Part shown: one piece after another, positions 7,438 to 17,607 of the stretch
How positions within the stretch are numbered: position 1 is the first letter of the stretch
Layout: each line of letters starts with the position of its first letter
Source of the DNA: CBDCVO01 sp965223085
GTDB lineage: Bacteria; Pseudomonadota; Gammaproteobacteria; Ga0077536
Assembly (NCBI GenBank): GCA_965223085.1
Contig: OZ244981.1
Coordinates: 2,914,001 to 2,978,000, forward strand
Direction: 5' to 3'
Length of the DNA: 64,000 bases
Made by a program: the position numbers and the translations under genes
Notes under the pieces: model-generated
The model's database searches: none
What the model saw: the letters and a program-made list of their open reading frames with translations, nothing else
What the model was told of the DNA's origin: nothing

Positions 7438-8577
7438 GTGAACACACCTGCAATCCTGGCACTCGCCGAAGGAACTGTTTTCTACGGCCGCGCGATCGGC
7501 GCGCCGGGCATCAGTGTGGGTGAAGTGGTGTTCAACACGGCGATGACCGGCTATCAAGAAATCCTGACCGATCCGTCCTACAGTGGTCAACTCGTCACGC
7601 TCACTTACCCGCATATTGGCAATGTCGGCACCAACGCGTGCGACACGGAATCAGCACGTGTCTATGCGGACGGTTTGATTATTCGTGATGAATCTTATGC
7701 GGCGAGCAACTGGCGCACCGATACGAGCCTCGACGCGTATCTGCGTAGTAATGAAGTCGTTGCGATCGCCGACATCGATACGCGCAAACTGACCCGGCTT
7801 CTCCGTAGCCGGGGTGCCCAGAACGGCTGTATCGTTGCCGCAGATGACATCGATGTCGCCGCCGCCCAGGCACGGGCGTGTGCTTTTCCAGGTCTGAAAG
7901 GTGCTGATTTAGCGCAGCGCGTGACGACTAAACACGCCTACGACTGGAACGCTGGTACCTGGCGTTTGGCGAGCGATTCGTTCGCTGTCGCTGAGGCGCC
8001 GATGCCGCTGCAGGTGGTAGCCTACGATTTCGGGGTTAAGCGCAACATATTGCGCATGCTCGTCGACCGTGGTTGTCAGGTGCGCGTCGTGCCCGCGACC
8101 ACCAGCGCGACCGAGGTACTCGGGCAGAATCCCGACGGCATTTTTTTGTCGAATGGTCCTGGTGATCCAGAACCCTGCCGCTATGCGATCGCGGCGATCC
8201 GAGAAATTGTCGCGGCGAGTGTGCCCGTGTTCGGTATTTGTTTGGGCCATCAGTTATTGGCGCTCGCCTGTGGCGCGCGCACCGAAAAAATGAAGTTTGG
8301 TCATCACGGCGCGAACCACCCGGTGCAAGACTTGCGCACTAACCAGGTATTGATAACGAGTCAAAACCACGGCTTCGCGGTGGCGGAAGCGAGCTTGCCG
8401 CCGCATTTGCAAGCGACCCATCGCTCCTTGTTCGACGGCAGCTTGCAAGGAATAGCGCACACGGAGTATCCCGCTTTTGGATTCCAAGGCCACCCCGAAG
8501 CTAGCCCTGGGCCGCACGATGTTCAGCCGCTCTTCGACCGTTTCGTGACCGCCATGCGCGATGCGCACAGCGGGTAA
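7438..8577 (+). CDS. carA: Carbamoyl-phosphate synthase small subunit
   Basis: Glutamine amidotransferase subunit that supplies ammonia to CarB for carbamoyl phosphate, the precursor of arginine and pyrimidines. The N-terminal domain begins ALAEGTVFYGRAIG, and the class I amidotransferase domain has FGICLGHQLLALACG with the nucleophilic Cys near residue 268 and the His-Glu pair in GHPEASPGP. Length (379 aa) is normal. The start is GTG and its ribosome site is weak. carB follows after 21 bp. Confidence 0.97.
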   Translation: MNTPAILALAEGTVFYGRAIGAPGISVGEVVFNTAMTGYQEILTDPSYSGQLVTLTYPHIGNVGTNACDTESARVYADGLIIRDESYAASNWRTDTSLDAYLRSNEVVAIADIDTRKLTRLLRSRGAQNGCIVAADDIDVAAAQARACAFPGLKGADLAQRVTTKHAYDWNAGTWRLASDSFAVAEAPMPLQVVAYDFGVKRNILRMLVDRGCQVRVVPATTSATEVLGQNPDGIFLSNGPGDPEPCRYAIAAIREIVAASVPVFGICLGHQLLALACGARTEKMKFGHHGANHPVQDLRTNQVLITSQNHGFAVAEASLPPHLQATHRSLFDGSLQGIAHTEYPAFGFQGHPEASPGPHDVQPLFDRFVTAMRDAHSG

Positions 8578-8598
8578 TCAATTCACGCCTGAACACGT

Positions 8599-11500
8599 AT
8601 GCCGAAACGCACCGACATCGACTGCATCCTGATTATCGGCGCGGGTCCGATCGTGATTGGACAAGCTTGTGAGTTTGACTATTCCGGTACCCAAGCGTGC
8701 AAGGCGCTGCGCGAGGAAGGCTATCGCATCGTTTTGGTCAATTCGAATCCCGCAACGATTATGACCGATCCGGATATGGCCGACGCGACCTACATCGAGC
8801 CAGTCCGCTGGCAAACCGTGGCGCAGGTAATTGCTGCGGAGCGGCCGAATGCGGTCCTGCCGACCATGGGCGGACAGACCGCCTTGAACTGTGCGCTCGA
8901 CTTAGAACGTGAAGGTGTCTTGCATCGATACGGGGTCGAACTCATCGGCGCGCACGCGGAGGCGATCAATACCGCTGAGGACCGCGAAGCGTTTAAGGCG
9001 GCGATGACCCGTATCGGACTCGCGACACCGTATGCGGAAGTCGCACATAATTTTGCCGAAGCTGAAACGATTCAGGAAAAAATCGGATTTCCGGCGATCA
9101 TTCGACCATCGTATACACTCGGCGGCACGGGCGGCGGCGTCGCATTCAATCGCATCGAATTTGCGGACATTTGCCGGCGTGGTTTGGATGCCTCGCCCAC
9201 CAGCGAGATCTTGATCGAAGAATCCGTGCTGGGATGGAAAGAGTACGAAATGGAGGTCGTGCGCGACCGCAACGATAATTGCATCATCGTTTGCTCGATC
9301 GAAAACGTCGACCCTATGGGGATCCACACGGGCGATTCGATTACCGTTGCGCCAGCGCAAACCTTAACGGACAAGGAATATCAAATCATGCGTAACGCTT
9401 CGATCGCGGTGTTGCGCGAAATCGGCGTTGAGACCGGCGGCTCGAACGTGCAATTCGCTGTTAACCCGGTCGACGGTCGGCTCGTTGTTATCGAAATGAA
9501 CCCGCGCGTATCTCGGTCGTCGGCTTTGGCTTCTAAAGCGACCGGTTTCCCCATCGCCAAGGTCGCGGCAAAACTTGCTATCGGTTATTCGTTAGACGAA
9601 CTCGATAACGATATTACCGGCGGTGCGACGCCCGCTTCGTTCGAGCCAACGCTCGACTATGTCGTAACCAAGATCCCACGCTTTACGTTCGAGAAATTTC
9701 CGCAGGCCGTGGATCGTTTAACGACGCAGATGAAATCCGTCGGCGAAGTGATGGCGATCGGTCGTACGTTTCAGGAATCGTTTCAAAAGGCTTGCCGTGC
9801 CTTAGAAACCGGCACTACTGGTTTGGACGAACAACTCGAAGATGGCGTGAGCGACGTTCGCGGCCGCTTAGTGCGAGAGCTGGGCGCCGCATCGTCGGCG
9901 CGTGTCTGGTACGTCGCCGATGCATTTCGCCACGGTATGACGATCGCAGAAGTGTTTGAACTCACCGCGATCGATCCGTGGTTCCTAGCCCAAATCGAAG
10001 ATTTAGTGCGCGAAGAAACCTCGCTCGCTGAGTGTGGCATCGCAGCCCTGGACGCTGAGGAGTTGTGGCGCTTGAAGCGTAAAGGTTTTTCCGATGCGAG
10101 ACTGGCGAAGTTGACGAACTGTCACGAACATGAGGTGCGTGAATTACGCCAAGGCCTAGCGGTGAGGCCAGTATACAAACGCGTAGATTCCTGCGCGGCG
10201 GAGTTTGGCGCAACCACCGCCTATTTGTATTCGACTTATGAGCAGGAGTGCGAGGCTGCACCGAGCGAGCGCGAAAAGATCATCGTGCTCGGCAGCGGGC
10301 CGAACCGCATCGGACAAGGGATCGAATTTGACTACTGCTGTGTCCAAGCGGCGCTCGCGATCAAGGACGCCGAGCTCGAATCGATCATGGTTAATTGCAA
10401 TCCTGAGACCGTCTCCACCGATTACGATACTAGCGATCGACTCTATTTCGAGCCGTTGACACTCGAGGACGTAATGGAAATTGTCGCGGTCGAAAATCCT
10501 CGTGGCGTGATCGTGCAGTTCGGTGGCCAAACGCCGCTGAAGCTAGCGGCGCAACTCGCCGAGGCGGGTATTCCGATCATTGGCACGAGCCCGGATTCGA
10601 TCGACTTAGCCGAAGATCGAGAACGCTTTCAACACTTTTTAGCCGCCGCTGGATTGTTGCAACCGCCCAATCGTACCGTGCGATCGGTAGAGGCGGCGAT
10701 CACGGCCGCGAACGATATCGGTTATCCGATCGTCGTGCGGCCGTCCTACGTTCTCGGTGGCCGGGCGATGGAAATCGTCTATCGCGAAACTGATCTGCAA
10801 GCTTATATGCGCGATGCTGTCGCGGTCTCGAACGACGCCCCGGTATTATTGGATCGGTTTCTCGATAAGGCCATCGAAGTCGATGTTGATCTCGTCAGCG
10901 ACGGAGAGAGCGTGGTGATAGGCGGCATCATGGAGCATATCGAGCAGGCTGGGATCCACTCCGGTGATTCGGCGTGTGCGCTGCCGCCACATACCTTGCC
11001 ACGAGATATACAGGCCGAGTTGCGCCGGCAAGCGGCGTTAATGGCGGAGCAACTCGGGGTTGTTGGTTTGATGAACACCCAATTTGCAGTTCAAGGAGAA
11101 AAAATTTTCATTTTAGAGGTCAATCCACGCGCGTCGCGCACGGTGCCGTTTGTTTCCAAGGCGTTGGGATTACCGTTGGCACGGATCGCGGCACTGTGCA
11201 TGATCGGCAAGCGCTTACCGGACCTGGTCGAGAGCGCCGATCGTGTCGCGAAATACTTTGCCGTCAAAGAAGCGGTTTTCCCCTTTGTGAAATTTCCTGG
11301 GGTCGATCCGCTGCTCGGACCAGAAATGAAGTCGACCGGTGAAGTGATGGGGGTGGGCGTCACGTTTGGCGAAGCGTTTGGTAAGTCGCAAGAAGCCGCC
11401 GGTAATGTGCTACCTACCTCGGGTACGGTGTTCATCAGCGTTCGAGATCCCGATAAACAGGCCGCGGTAGTACTCGCCGAAGAGCTGTCTAGCGCTGGAT

Positions 11501-11820
11501 TTACCCTCGTGGCCACACGCGGCACTGCCAAAGCGTTGCAAGCTGCAAATGTCAATTGCAAACCCGTGAACAAAGTCATGGAAGGTCAACCGCACATTGT
11601 CGATATGATCAAAAACGACGAAATACATTTAATCATCAACACGACGGAGGGTGAGCAAGCGATTGCCGACTCATTCGAAATTCGGCGTAGCGCGCTCCTT
11701 CATCGTGTTGCTTACGAGACCACGATCGCGGCCGCGCAGGCCGCCGTGAAAGCGATCTGCGGAATGGGTGAAGAACAGGTGCGGCGTTTGCAATGCCTGC
11801 ATCAGGAGCATGTATCATGA
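8599..11820 (+). CDS. carB: Carbamoyl-phosphate synthase large subunit
   Basis: Catalytic subunit that makes carbamoyl phosphate from bicarbonate, ammonia and two ATP. The two homologous ATP-grasp halves are visible from the paired motifs GAGPIVIGQACEFDYSG (N-terminal half) and GSGPNRIGQGIEFDYC (from about residue 567). The C-terminal MGS-like allosteric domain starts near residue 930. At 1073 aa it has exactly the family length. Its stop codon overlaps the greA start (ATGA), so greA is translationally coupled, as in other gammaproteobacterial car operons. Confidence 0.99.
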   Translation: MPKRTDIDCILIIGAGPIVIGQACEFDYSGTQACKALREEGYRIVLVNSNPATIMTDPDMADATYIEPVRWQTVAQVIAAERPNAVLPTMGGQTALNCALDLEREGVLHRYGVELIGAHAEAINTAEDREAFKAAMTRIGLATPYAEVAHNFAEAETIQEKIGFPAIIRPSYTLGGTGGGVAFNRIEFADICRRGLDASPTSEILIEESVLGWKEYEMEVVRDRNDNCIIVCSIENVDPMGIHTGDSITVAPAQTLTDKEYQIMRNASIAVLREIGVETGGSNVQFAVNPVDGRLVVIEMNPRVSRSSALASKATGFPIAKVAAKLAIGYSLDELDNDITGGATPASFEPTLDYVVTKIPRFTFEKFPQAVDRLTTQMKSVGEVMAIGRTFQESFQKACRALETGTTGLDEQLEDGVSDVRGRLVRELGAASSARVWYVADAFRHGMTIAEVFELTAIDPWFLAQIEDLVREETSLAECGIAALDAEELWRLKRKGFSDARLAKLTNCHEHEVRELRQGLAVRPVYKRVDSCAAEFGATTAYLYSTYEQECEAAPSEREKIIVLGSGPNRIGQGIEFDYCCVQAALAIKDAELESIMVNCNPETVSTDYDTSDRLYFEPLTLEDVMEIVAVENPRGVIVQFGGQTPLKLAAQLAEAGIPIIGTSPDSIDLAEDRERFQHFLAAAGLLQPPNRTVRSVEAAITAANDIGYPIVVRPSYVLGGRAMEIVYRETDLQAYMRDAVAVSNDAPVLLDRFLDKAIEVDVDLVSDGESVVIGGIMEHIEQAGIHSGDSACALPPHTLPRDIQAELRRQAALMAEQLGVVGLMNTQFAVQGEKIFILEVNPRASRTVPFVSKALGLPLARIAALCMIGKRLPDLVESADRVAKYFAVKEAVFPFVKFPGVDPLLGPEMKSTGEVMGVGVTFGEAFGKSQEAAGNVLPTSGTVFISVRDPDKQAAVVLAEELSSAGFTLVATRGTAKALQAANVNCKPVNKVMEGQPHIVDMIKNDEIHLIINTTEGEQAIADSFEIRRSALLHRVAYETTIAAAQAAVKAICGMGEEQVRRLQCLHQEHVS

Positions 11821-12293
11821 ATAAGTCACCGATGACCGCTCGTGGCGAGGAACAACTAAGAGACGAACTTCGGCGTCGCAAGACTGTCGATCGCCCGCGG
11901 ATAAAGAACGCACTAGCAGAAGCGCGGGCGCACGGTGATTTAAAAGAGAACGCTGAATATCACGCCGCACGTGAGCAACAAGGTTTCAATGAAGGCCGCA
12001 TCGTGGAAATTGAGAATAAGTTGGCGAACGCACAGGTCATCGACGTCAAGGAAGTCAATGCGAACGGCAAGATCGTATTCGGTGCGACGGTTTGCATGGA
12101 GAACACGGTGACCGGTGAGGAAATGACTTATGCTATTGTTGGTGAGGACGAAGCCGACATTAAAGCCGGTAAGGTTTCGATCAATTCGCCGATCGCGCGC
12201 GCATTGATCGGCAAAGCTGCGGGTGAGGTCGCCAACGTGCAGGCGCCGGGGGGTGATATCGAATACGAAATCCTAGGCGTTGACTACGTTTGA
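11817..12293 (+). CDS. greA: Transcription elongation factor GreA
   Basis: GreA rescues backtracked RNA polymerase by stimulating transcript cleavage. The coiled-coil tip motif GDLKENAEYHAAREQQ with its acidic residues is intact, and the C-terminal FKBP-like domain ends with INSPIARALIGKAAGE. I chose the ATG at 11817 because it gives the standard 158 aa, has AGGAG at 11804-11808, and overlaps the carB stop codon. The frame is open eight codons further upstream, but nothing supports an earlier start. Confidence 0.98.
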   Translation: MNKSPMTARGEEQLRDELRRRKTVDRPRIKNALAEARAHGDLKENAEYHAAREQQGFNEGRIVEIENKLANAQVIDVKEVNANGKIVFGATVCMENTVTGEEMTYAIVGEDEADIKAGKVSINSPIARALIGKAAGEVANVQAPGGDIEYEILGVDYV

Positions 12294-12335
12294 GCGCGCC
12301 TGGCGCCGCGCGTAAATTCCGTCTCCTGCCCCATC

Positions 12336-12956
12336 ATGACTCGTCGAAAACCATCACGGCGTTGGCATCGAGAGCGCCGTAACGATGCTTTTGTCAAACG
12401 GCGGGATCGCGAAGGTGAGCGTTCGCGCGCCACCTATAAGCTCCAGGAGCTCAATGAATGGGAACGGCTACTGCGGCCAGGCCGGCGCGTGCTCGATCTC
12501 GGTGCTAGCCCCGGTGGGTGGTCTGAGTTTGCGGCGCGCGCGGTGAACCCCGGCGGCTTGGTGGTAGCCGTGGATGCAGTTGCAATGCAAACCATAGAGG
12601 GTGTAGTGATTTTGCAAGGGGACTGTACCGAGCCACGCACGGTCGCGGCTTTGGAAAACACCTTAGCAGGCACGCCAGTCGACGTTGTACTGTCCGATAT
12701 GGCACCTAATCTCAGCGGTGTGCGTGCTACCGACGCCGCAAATTCGATGGCGCTGTGGATGCAAACCATGAGGTTGTCGCAACGCTTCTTACGCCCCGGT
12801 GGGGCATTATTAATTAAACTATTCCAATACGGCGACACAGACCTATTTGTGGGGGAGATAAAACCCCGTTTTAACAGGCTCATACGCCGCAAACCCAAAG
12901 CGTCACGCGATCAGTCGCGCGAGTTTTATGTTGTGGGCCATGGGTTTAAGCTATAG
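12336..12956 (+). CDS. rlmE: 23S rRNA 2'-O-ribose U2552 methyltransferase
   Basis: RlmE (FtsJ/RrmJ) methylates U2552 in the peptidyl-transferase A loop during late 50S assembly. The SAM-binding motif is LDLGASPGGWSEFA, and the K-D-K-E catalytic set is recognisable in RATYKLQEL, SDMAPNLSG, LLIKLFQ and REFYVVG. Length is 206 aa. It lies between greA and ftsH as in many gammaproteobacteria, but the yhbY gene often found beside it is absent. A CCCCATCA box overlaps the start codon without a partner -35 box, so I do not call a heat-shock promoter. Confidence 0.96.
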   Translation: MTRRKPSRRWHRERRNDAFVKRRDREGERSRATYKLQELNEWERLLRPGRRVLDLGASPGGWSEFAARAVNPGGLVVAVDAVAMQTIEGVVILQGDCTEPRTVAALENTLAGTPVDVVLSDMAPNLSGVRATDAANSMALWMQTMRLSQRFLRPGGALLIKLFQYGDTDLFVGEIKPRFNRLIRRKPKASRDQSREFYVVGHGFKL

Positions 12957-13181
12957 TTAATCAGTACGATATATAATTTGCAGACGCTTGTTTAACAAGA
13001 TCTTTAAGAGTTATTCATGGCATACCGCCCGGAGTAGCGACTTGCTAAGCCCGGCATTGTGGGGTTTGGAGATCGCATGCAACTCCGTCAACTTAGATAT
13101 GACCGCACGCTGGGTTTCGAAAAAGTCTTGATCACGATCCGCTGCTAACGTACCGACATTCACGACTAATGAGAGTACAAC

Positions 13182-15101
13182 ATGGTTAGAAACCTAATCT
13201 TGTGGGTGGTGATAGCGCTGGTTTTAATGCTGGTGTTTCAAAACTTCACGCCCCGCCATGCGGCGTCGAAGGCGCTGGACTATTCCGATTTTATCGAACA
13301 GGTGAAATTGGGTCAGGTAAAGAAAGCAAAGCTCGACGGGCCGACCATCGAAGTGGAGATGCAGGACGGTTCGCGACTCTATAGCTACAGCCCCGAATCC
13401 GACAACGGGCCGCTGATCGGTTTGCTCTTAGAACACGATGTTCGCATCGAAGCGAAAGCGCCGGATCGCCAAGGGCTGTTGATGCAGATTTTCATTTCGT
13501 GGTTTCCGTTTTTGCTTTTGATAGCTGTGTGGATCTATCTCATGCGGCAGATGCAGGGTGGCGCCAGCGGCCGAGGCGCATTGTCCTTCGGCAAGAGCCG
13601 CGCCCGTATGCTCGGTGAAGACCAGGTACGCATTACGTTTAACGACGTTGCGGGCGTTGACGAAGCAAAAGAAGAAGTTAAAGAACTCGTCGACTTTTTG
13701 CGTGACCCCGGCAAATTTCAAAAACTCGGTGGCAAGATCCCGCGCGGGGTTTTAATGGTGGGCCCCCCCGGTACAGGTAAGACGTTGCTCGCGAAGGCGA
13801 TTGCGGGCGAAGCGAAAGTACCGTTTTTTACGATCTCCGGATCTGATTTTGTCGAAATGTTCGTCGGTGTTGGCGCATCCCGGGTACGGGATATGTTTGA
13901 GCAAGCAAAAAAGCACGCGCCTTGCATTATTTTCATCGATGAAATTGACGCGGTCGGTCGCCACCGCGGTGCGGGTCTCGGGGGCGGCCACGATGAGCGC
14001 GAACAAACGCTGAATCAATTGCTCGTTGAAATGGATGGCTTCGACGGTAACGAAGGCGTCATCGTCATTGCCGCCACTAACCGCCCTGATGTGCTGGATC
14101 CGGCGCTGCTAAGGCCGGGACGTTTTGACCGTCAGGTCGTCGTACCCTTGCCCGATATTCGCGGTCGTGAGCAAATCTTAAAGGTTCACATGCGTAAAGT
14201 TCCGCTCGCCGATGATGTAAAGCCGGCGATATTGGCGCGGGGCACACCCGGATTCTCTGGTGCTGATCTCGCCAATCTCGTCAACGAAGCCGCCCTGTTT
14301 GCGGCGCGCGTCAACAAGCGTCTCGTGGATATGGAGGAGTTCGAAAAAGCCAAAGACAAAATCATGATGGGCACAGAGCGTCGTTCGATGGTGATGAGCG
14401 AGGACGAAAAGAAACTCACCGCCTATCACGAGGCGGGTCACGCGATCGTTGGACGTAACGTCCCCGCCCACGATCCGGTCTATAAAGTAACCATCATTCC
14501 ACGGGGGCGGGCACTGGGTGTGACGATGTTTTTGCCTGAAGAGGATCGCTTAAGTTACAGCAAGGAACGTCTAGAGAGCCAAATTGCGAGTTTATTCGGT
14601 GGCCGCATCGCCGAGGAAATCGTTTTTGGCAACGAATCTGTGACGACCGGTGCGGCCAACGATATCGAGCGCGTTACCGACATCGCCCGCAATATGGTGA
14701 CGCGCTGGGGTTTGTCTGAACGTCTCGGACCGATGACCTATAGCGACGACGAGGGTGAAGTGTTTTTGGGCCATTCCATCACGCAGCATAAGATGGTCTC
14801 GGACGAGACCGCCCACGTGATCGACGAAGAAGTGAGAAAAATCATAGACCGCAACTACGATAAAGCGAAGGATATTCTCACCACGAATATCGGGAAATTG
14901 CATGCTATGGCGGAAGCTTTGATTAAATACGAAACTTTAGATAGCGCGCAAATTGACGACATTATGGATGGGCGCACACCGCGGCCGCCGCAAGATTGGG
15001 TCGATGACGATCGCGGCGACAGCGGTGCCGACGCAGCCCAAGATAGCGAATCAACCGAGGGCGGTAGTAGTCCACTAGGCGGGCCCGCGAGTCTGCACTA
15101 A
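13182..15101 (+). CDS. ftsH: ATP-dependent zinc metalloprotease FtsH
   Basis: Membrane-anchored AAA+ protease that degrades sigma-32, LpxC and damaged membrane proteins. Two transmembrane helices (about residues 4-21 and 100-120) flank a small periplasmic domain. The AAA domain has Walker A GPPGTGKT near residue 193, Walker B IIFIDEIDAVGR and the second region of homology. The zinc site is HEAGH near residue 415. Length is 639 aa. The 225-bp upstream gap contains a perfect TATAAT at 12972-12977 without a good -35 box. folP, which commonly sits between ftsH and glmM, is missing. Confidence 0.99.
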   Translation: MVRNLILWVVIALVLMLVFQNFTPRHAASKALDYSDFIEQVKLGQVKKAKLDGPTIEVEMQDGSRLYSYSPESDNGPLIGLLLEHDVRIEAKAPDRQGLLMQIFISWFPFLLLIAVWIYLMRQMQGGASGRGALSFGKSRARMLGEDQVRITFNDVAGVDEAKEEVKELVDFLRDPGKFQKLGGKIPRGVLMVGPPGTGKTLLAKAIAGEAKVPFFTISGSDFVEMFVGVGASRVRDMFEQAKKHAPCIIFIDEIDAVGRHRGAGLGGGHDEREQTLNQLLVEMDGFDGNEGVIVIAATNRPDVLDPALLRPGRFDRQVVVPLPDIRGREQILKVHMRKVPLADDVKPAILARGTPGFSGADLANLVNEAALFAARVNKRLVDMEEFEKAKDKIMMGTERRSMVMSEDEKKLTAYHEAGHAIVGRNVPAHDPVYKVTIIPRGRALGVTMFLPEEDRLSYSKERLESQIASLFGGRIAEEIVFGNESVTTGAANDIERVTDIARNMVTRWGLSERLGPMTYSDDEGEVFLGHSITQHKMVSDETAHVIDEEVRKIIDRNYDKAKDILTTNIGKLHAMAEALIKYETLDSAQIDDIMDGRTPRPPQDWVDDDRGDSGADAAQDSESTEGGSSPLGGPASLH

Positions 15102-15206
15102 CGAACGTTAAATACTGTTAGTTTTGGACCGATTTCTCAGCTGGACCGATAGAGATATTTATGCTGGCTGGGCCACCCCCCTGAAAAATAGAAGGAATGG
15201 GCCCTA

Positions 15207-16571
15207 ATGTCTAATAGAAAATATTTCGGCACAGACGGGATCCGGGGTACGGTGGGCATACCACCGATCACAGCAGACTTTATTATGAAACTCGGCTGGG
15301 CGGCGGGTCGCGTGTTTGCACGTGGGTTTGATGGCCGTCCGAAAGTGTTGATCGGAAAAGACACGCGCGTGTCCGGTTACATGTTTGAATCTGCGCTCGA
15401 GGCCGGTCTCTCTGCCGCCGGCGTCGATATTCTCCTGCTCGGCCCGATGCCGACCCCAGGAATCGCTTATCTGACGCGCACGTTCCGCGCGCAAGCGGGG
15501 ATTGTGATCAGCGCATCGCATAACGCTTTCGAAGATAATGGCATTAAATTCTTTTCCGCCGACGGGACTAAGTTACCGGATGAAGTGGAACTGGAAATTG
15601 AACGCGAGATAGACCGTGCATTCGAAACCGTGCCATCACGCGAACTGGGTAAAGCCCAACGTGTTGTAGACGCGGACGGTCGTTACATTGAATTTTGCAA
15701 AGGCACCTTGGGTTCGGGCGTCGATCTGCGGGGTTTGAGGCTGGTGGTCGACTGCGCTCACGGTGCGACTTATCACGTCGCACCAGCGGTATTTGAGGAA
15801 CTGGGCGCCGAAGTGGTCGCGCTCGGTGATAAACCCGATGGTTTTAACATCAACGCGGAATACGGCGCCACAGCGCCCGCGCGTTTGCAAGAAGCGGTCG
15901 TTCGCGAGCAGGCCAACGCCGGTGTCGCCTTGGATGGAGACGGTGATCGCCTGATCATGGTCGACCACACCGGCACGGTCGTCGACGGCGATGAGCTAAC
16001 GTTCATCATCGCGCGACACCGTCAACAGCGCGGTAAACTCAAGGGCGCTGTCGTCGGAACGCAAATGAGCAACCTCGGGCTCGAGCTCGCCGTGCGCACC
16101 CTAGGCTTGGATTTTCAACGGGCAAAAGTCGGTGATCGCCACATCTTAGAGGCCTTGGACGCGAACGGCTGGACTTTGGGAGGTGAGTCTTCCGGCCACA
16201 TCATTTGCTTGGATTTGACCACGACCGGCGATGGTATCGTTTCAGCGTTGCAAGTGCTCGAAGCCATGGTGAGATCTGAGCAAAGCCTGGAAACCCTGCG
16301 TCTCGGTATGACGAAGTGTCCGCAGGTGCTAATCAACGTGCCGATCGATGCGCCGCTCGTTATCGATGAGACACCAGCCATCGGTGAGGCGGTTGTACGC
16401 GTCGAACAAGAGCTCGGCGGGCGGGGGCGTGTTTTGTTGCGACCCTCGGGCACCGAACCTCTGATCCGCGTGATGGTCGAAGGCCAAGACGAGAACAGCG
16501 TCGAGAAATTCGCCCGCGAGTTGGCGACGGTGGTCAAAGCGGCTACCACACGCAAAATCGCCGCCGCCTAG
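15207..16571 (+). CDS. glmM: Phosphoglucosamine mutase GlmM
   Basis: Converts glucosamine-6-phosphate to glucosamine-1-phosphate for UDP-GlcNAc synthesis, feeding peptidoglycan and lipopolysaccharide. The phosphoserine loop is VISASHNAFEDNG near residue 102, the metal site is LDGDGDRLIMVD, the sugar loop is GGESSGHI and the phosphate loop RPSGTEPLIRVMVEG. Length (454 aa) is normal. It follows ftsH after 105 bp and converges with dapD, leaving only five bases between the two stop codons. Confidence 0.98.
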   Translation: MSNRKYFGTDGIRGTVGIPPITADFIMKLGWAAGRVFARGFDGRPKVLIGKDTRVSGYMFESALEAGLSAAGVDILLLGPMPTPGIAYLTRTFRAQAGIVISASHNAFEDNGIKFFSADGTKLPDEVELEIEREIDRAFETVPSRELGKAQRVVDADGRYIEFCKGTLGSGVDLRGLRLVVDCAHGATYHVAPAVFEELGAEVVALGDKPDGFNINAEYGATAPARLQEAVVREQANAGVALDGDGDRLIMVDHTGTVVDGDELTFIIARHRQQRGKLKGAVVGTQMSNLGLELAVRTLGLDFQRAKVGDRHILEALDANGWTLGGESSGHIICLDLTTTGDGIVSALQVLEAMVRSEQSLETLRLGMTKCPQVLINVPIDAPLVIDETPAIGEAVVRVEQELGGRGRVLLRPSGTEPLIRVMVEGQDENSVEKFARELATVVKAATTRKIAAA

Positions 16572-16576
16572 CAGTC

Positions 16577-17398
16577 TCAAACGTCACGCAAAAGTTCGTT
16601 AATGCCTACCTTGCTGCGCGTTTTCGCATCGACAGTTTTAACGAGCACGGCGCAATAAAGACTATGGCTACCGTCTGCGGCCGGTAAGTTTCCCGGGACG
16701 ACGACGGCGCCGGGCGGTACGCGACCGGTGCTGATAGTCCCGCTCGCGCGATCATAGATTTTGGTGCTTTGACCGATGAATACGCCCATGGAAATTACCG
16801 CGCCGGCGCCGACGATGACGCCTTCAACGATTTCCGAGCGCGCCCCGATGAAACAGTCGTCTTCGATGATGGTCGGCGCGGCTTGCAAGGGCTCGAGTAC
16901 ACCGCCGATGCCGACACCGCCCGAGAGGTGAACGTTTTTCCCGATCTGTGCGCAAGACCCGACGGTCGCCCAGGTATCTACCATGGTGCCGCGATCGACG
17001 TAGGCACCGATGTTAACGTAGCTCGGCATTAACACGACGCCAGGCGCGACGTAAGCACCCTGGCGAACGGTCGCGGGTGGCACGATACGTGCACCGGTTT
17101 GCGCCAACGCGGCGCTGTCGTCGGCGGCGAAGCGCAGCGGCACTTTGTCGTAGAAGCGGGTATAACCGCCCTCGATTAATTCGTTATCACGCAGTCGGAA
17201 CGAGAGCAATACGGCTTTCTTTAGCCATTCATTGACGACCCATCGATCGCCGCTTTTTTCTGCGACGCGTAAAGCACCTTCGCCAAGTTTCGTCAAACAT
17301 TCTTCGACTGCAGCATTGACTTCGCTCGTTACTGTGGTTGGCGATAGTGTGGCGCGTTGCTCAAAGGCGTCGTGGATAAGTTGTTCTAATGCGCTCAT
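16577..17398 (-). CDS. dapD: Tetrahydrodipicolinate N-succinyltransferase
   Basis: Transfers succinyl from succinyl-CoA to tetrahydrodipicolinate in the succinylase branch of lysine synthesis. The protein (273 aa) shows the left-handed beta-helix built from hexapeptide repeats in the central third (GAYVAPGVVLMPSYVNIGAY and GGVGIGGVLEPLQA), followed by the trimer-forming C terminus. It lies 209 bp downstream of dapC on the same strand. dapC supplies the next step, so the two genes form a functional pair. Confidence 0.97.
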   Translation of the reverse strand: MSALEQLIHDAFEQRATLSPTTVTSEVNAAVEECLTKLGEGALRVAEKSGDRWVVNEWLKKAVLLSFRLRDNELIEGGYTRFYDKVPLRFAADDSAALAQTGARIVPPATVRQGAYVAPGVVLMPSYVNIGAYVDRGTMVDTWATVGSCAQIGKNVHLSGGVGIGGVLEPLQAAPTIIEDDCFIGARSEIVEGVIVGAGAVISMGVFIGQSTKIYDRASGTISTGRVPPGAVVVPGNLPAADGSHSLYCAVLVKTVDAKTRSKVGINELLRDV

Positions 17399-17607
17399 GG
17401 TCGTCCTCTGTATGGTTATTTCGCGCGTTCTGGCATTGAACCTAGTGCCCCATCAAACGCCGCGGTCTCGACAGCTAAATTCTGCGCCGGCAACGTATGG
17501 CGTCGCAGTGTAACCTACTGGGTGCGTGCCGCGTTTATTTCCCCGCGTATATTTTCTTGGGTCGTTGCCTGCCTACCCGAGGTGCATCGTGGGCGCTCCA
17601 CGCTGCG

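Noticed and set aside
12308..12336. CCCCATCA box directly before rlmE as a heat-shock promoter
   Set aside because: No sequence like CTTGAAA occurs 13-14 bp upstream, so only half of a sigma-32 promoter is present.
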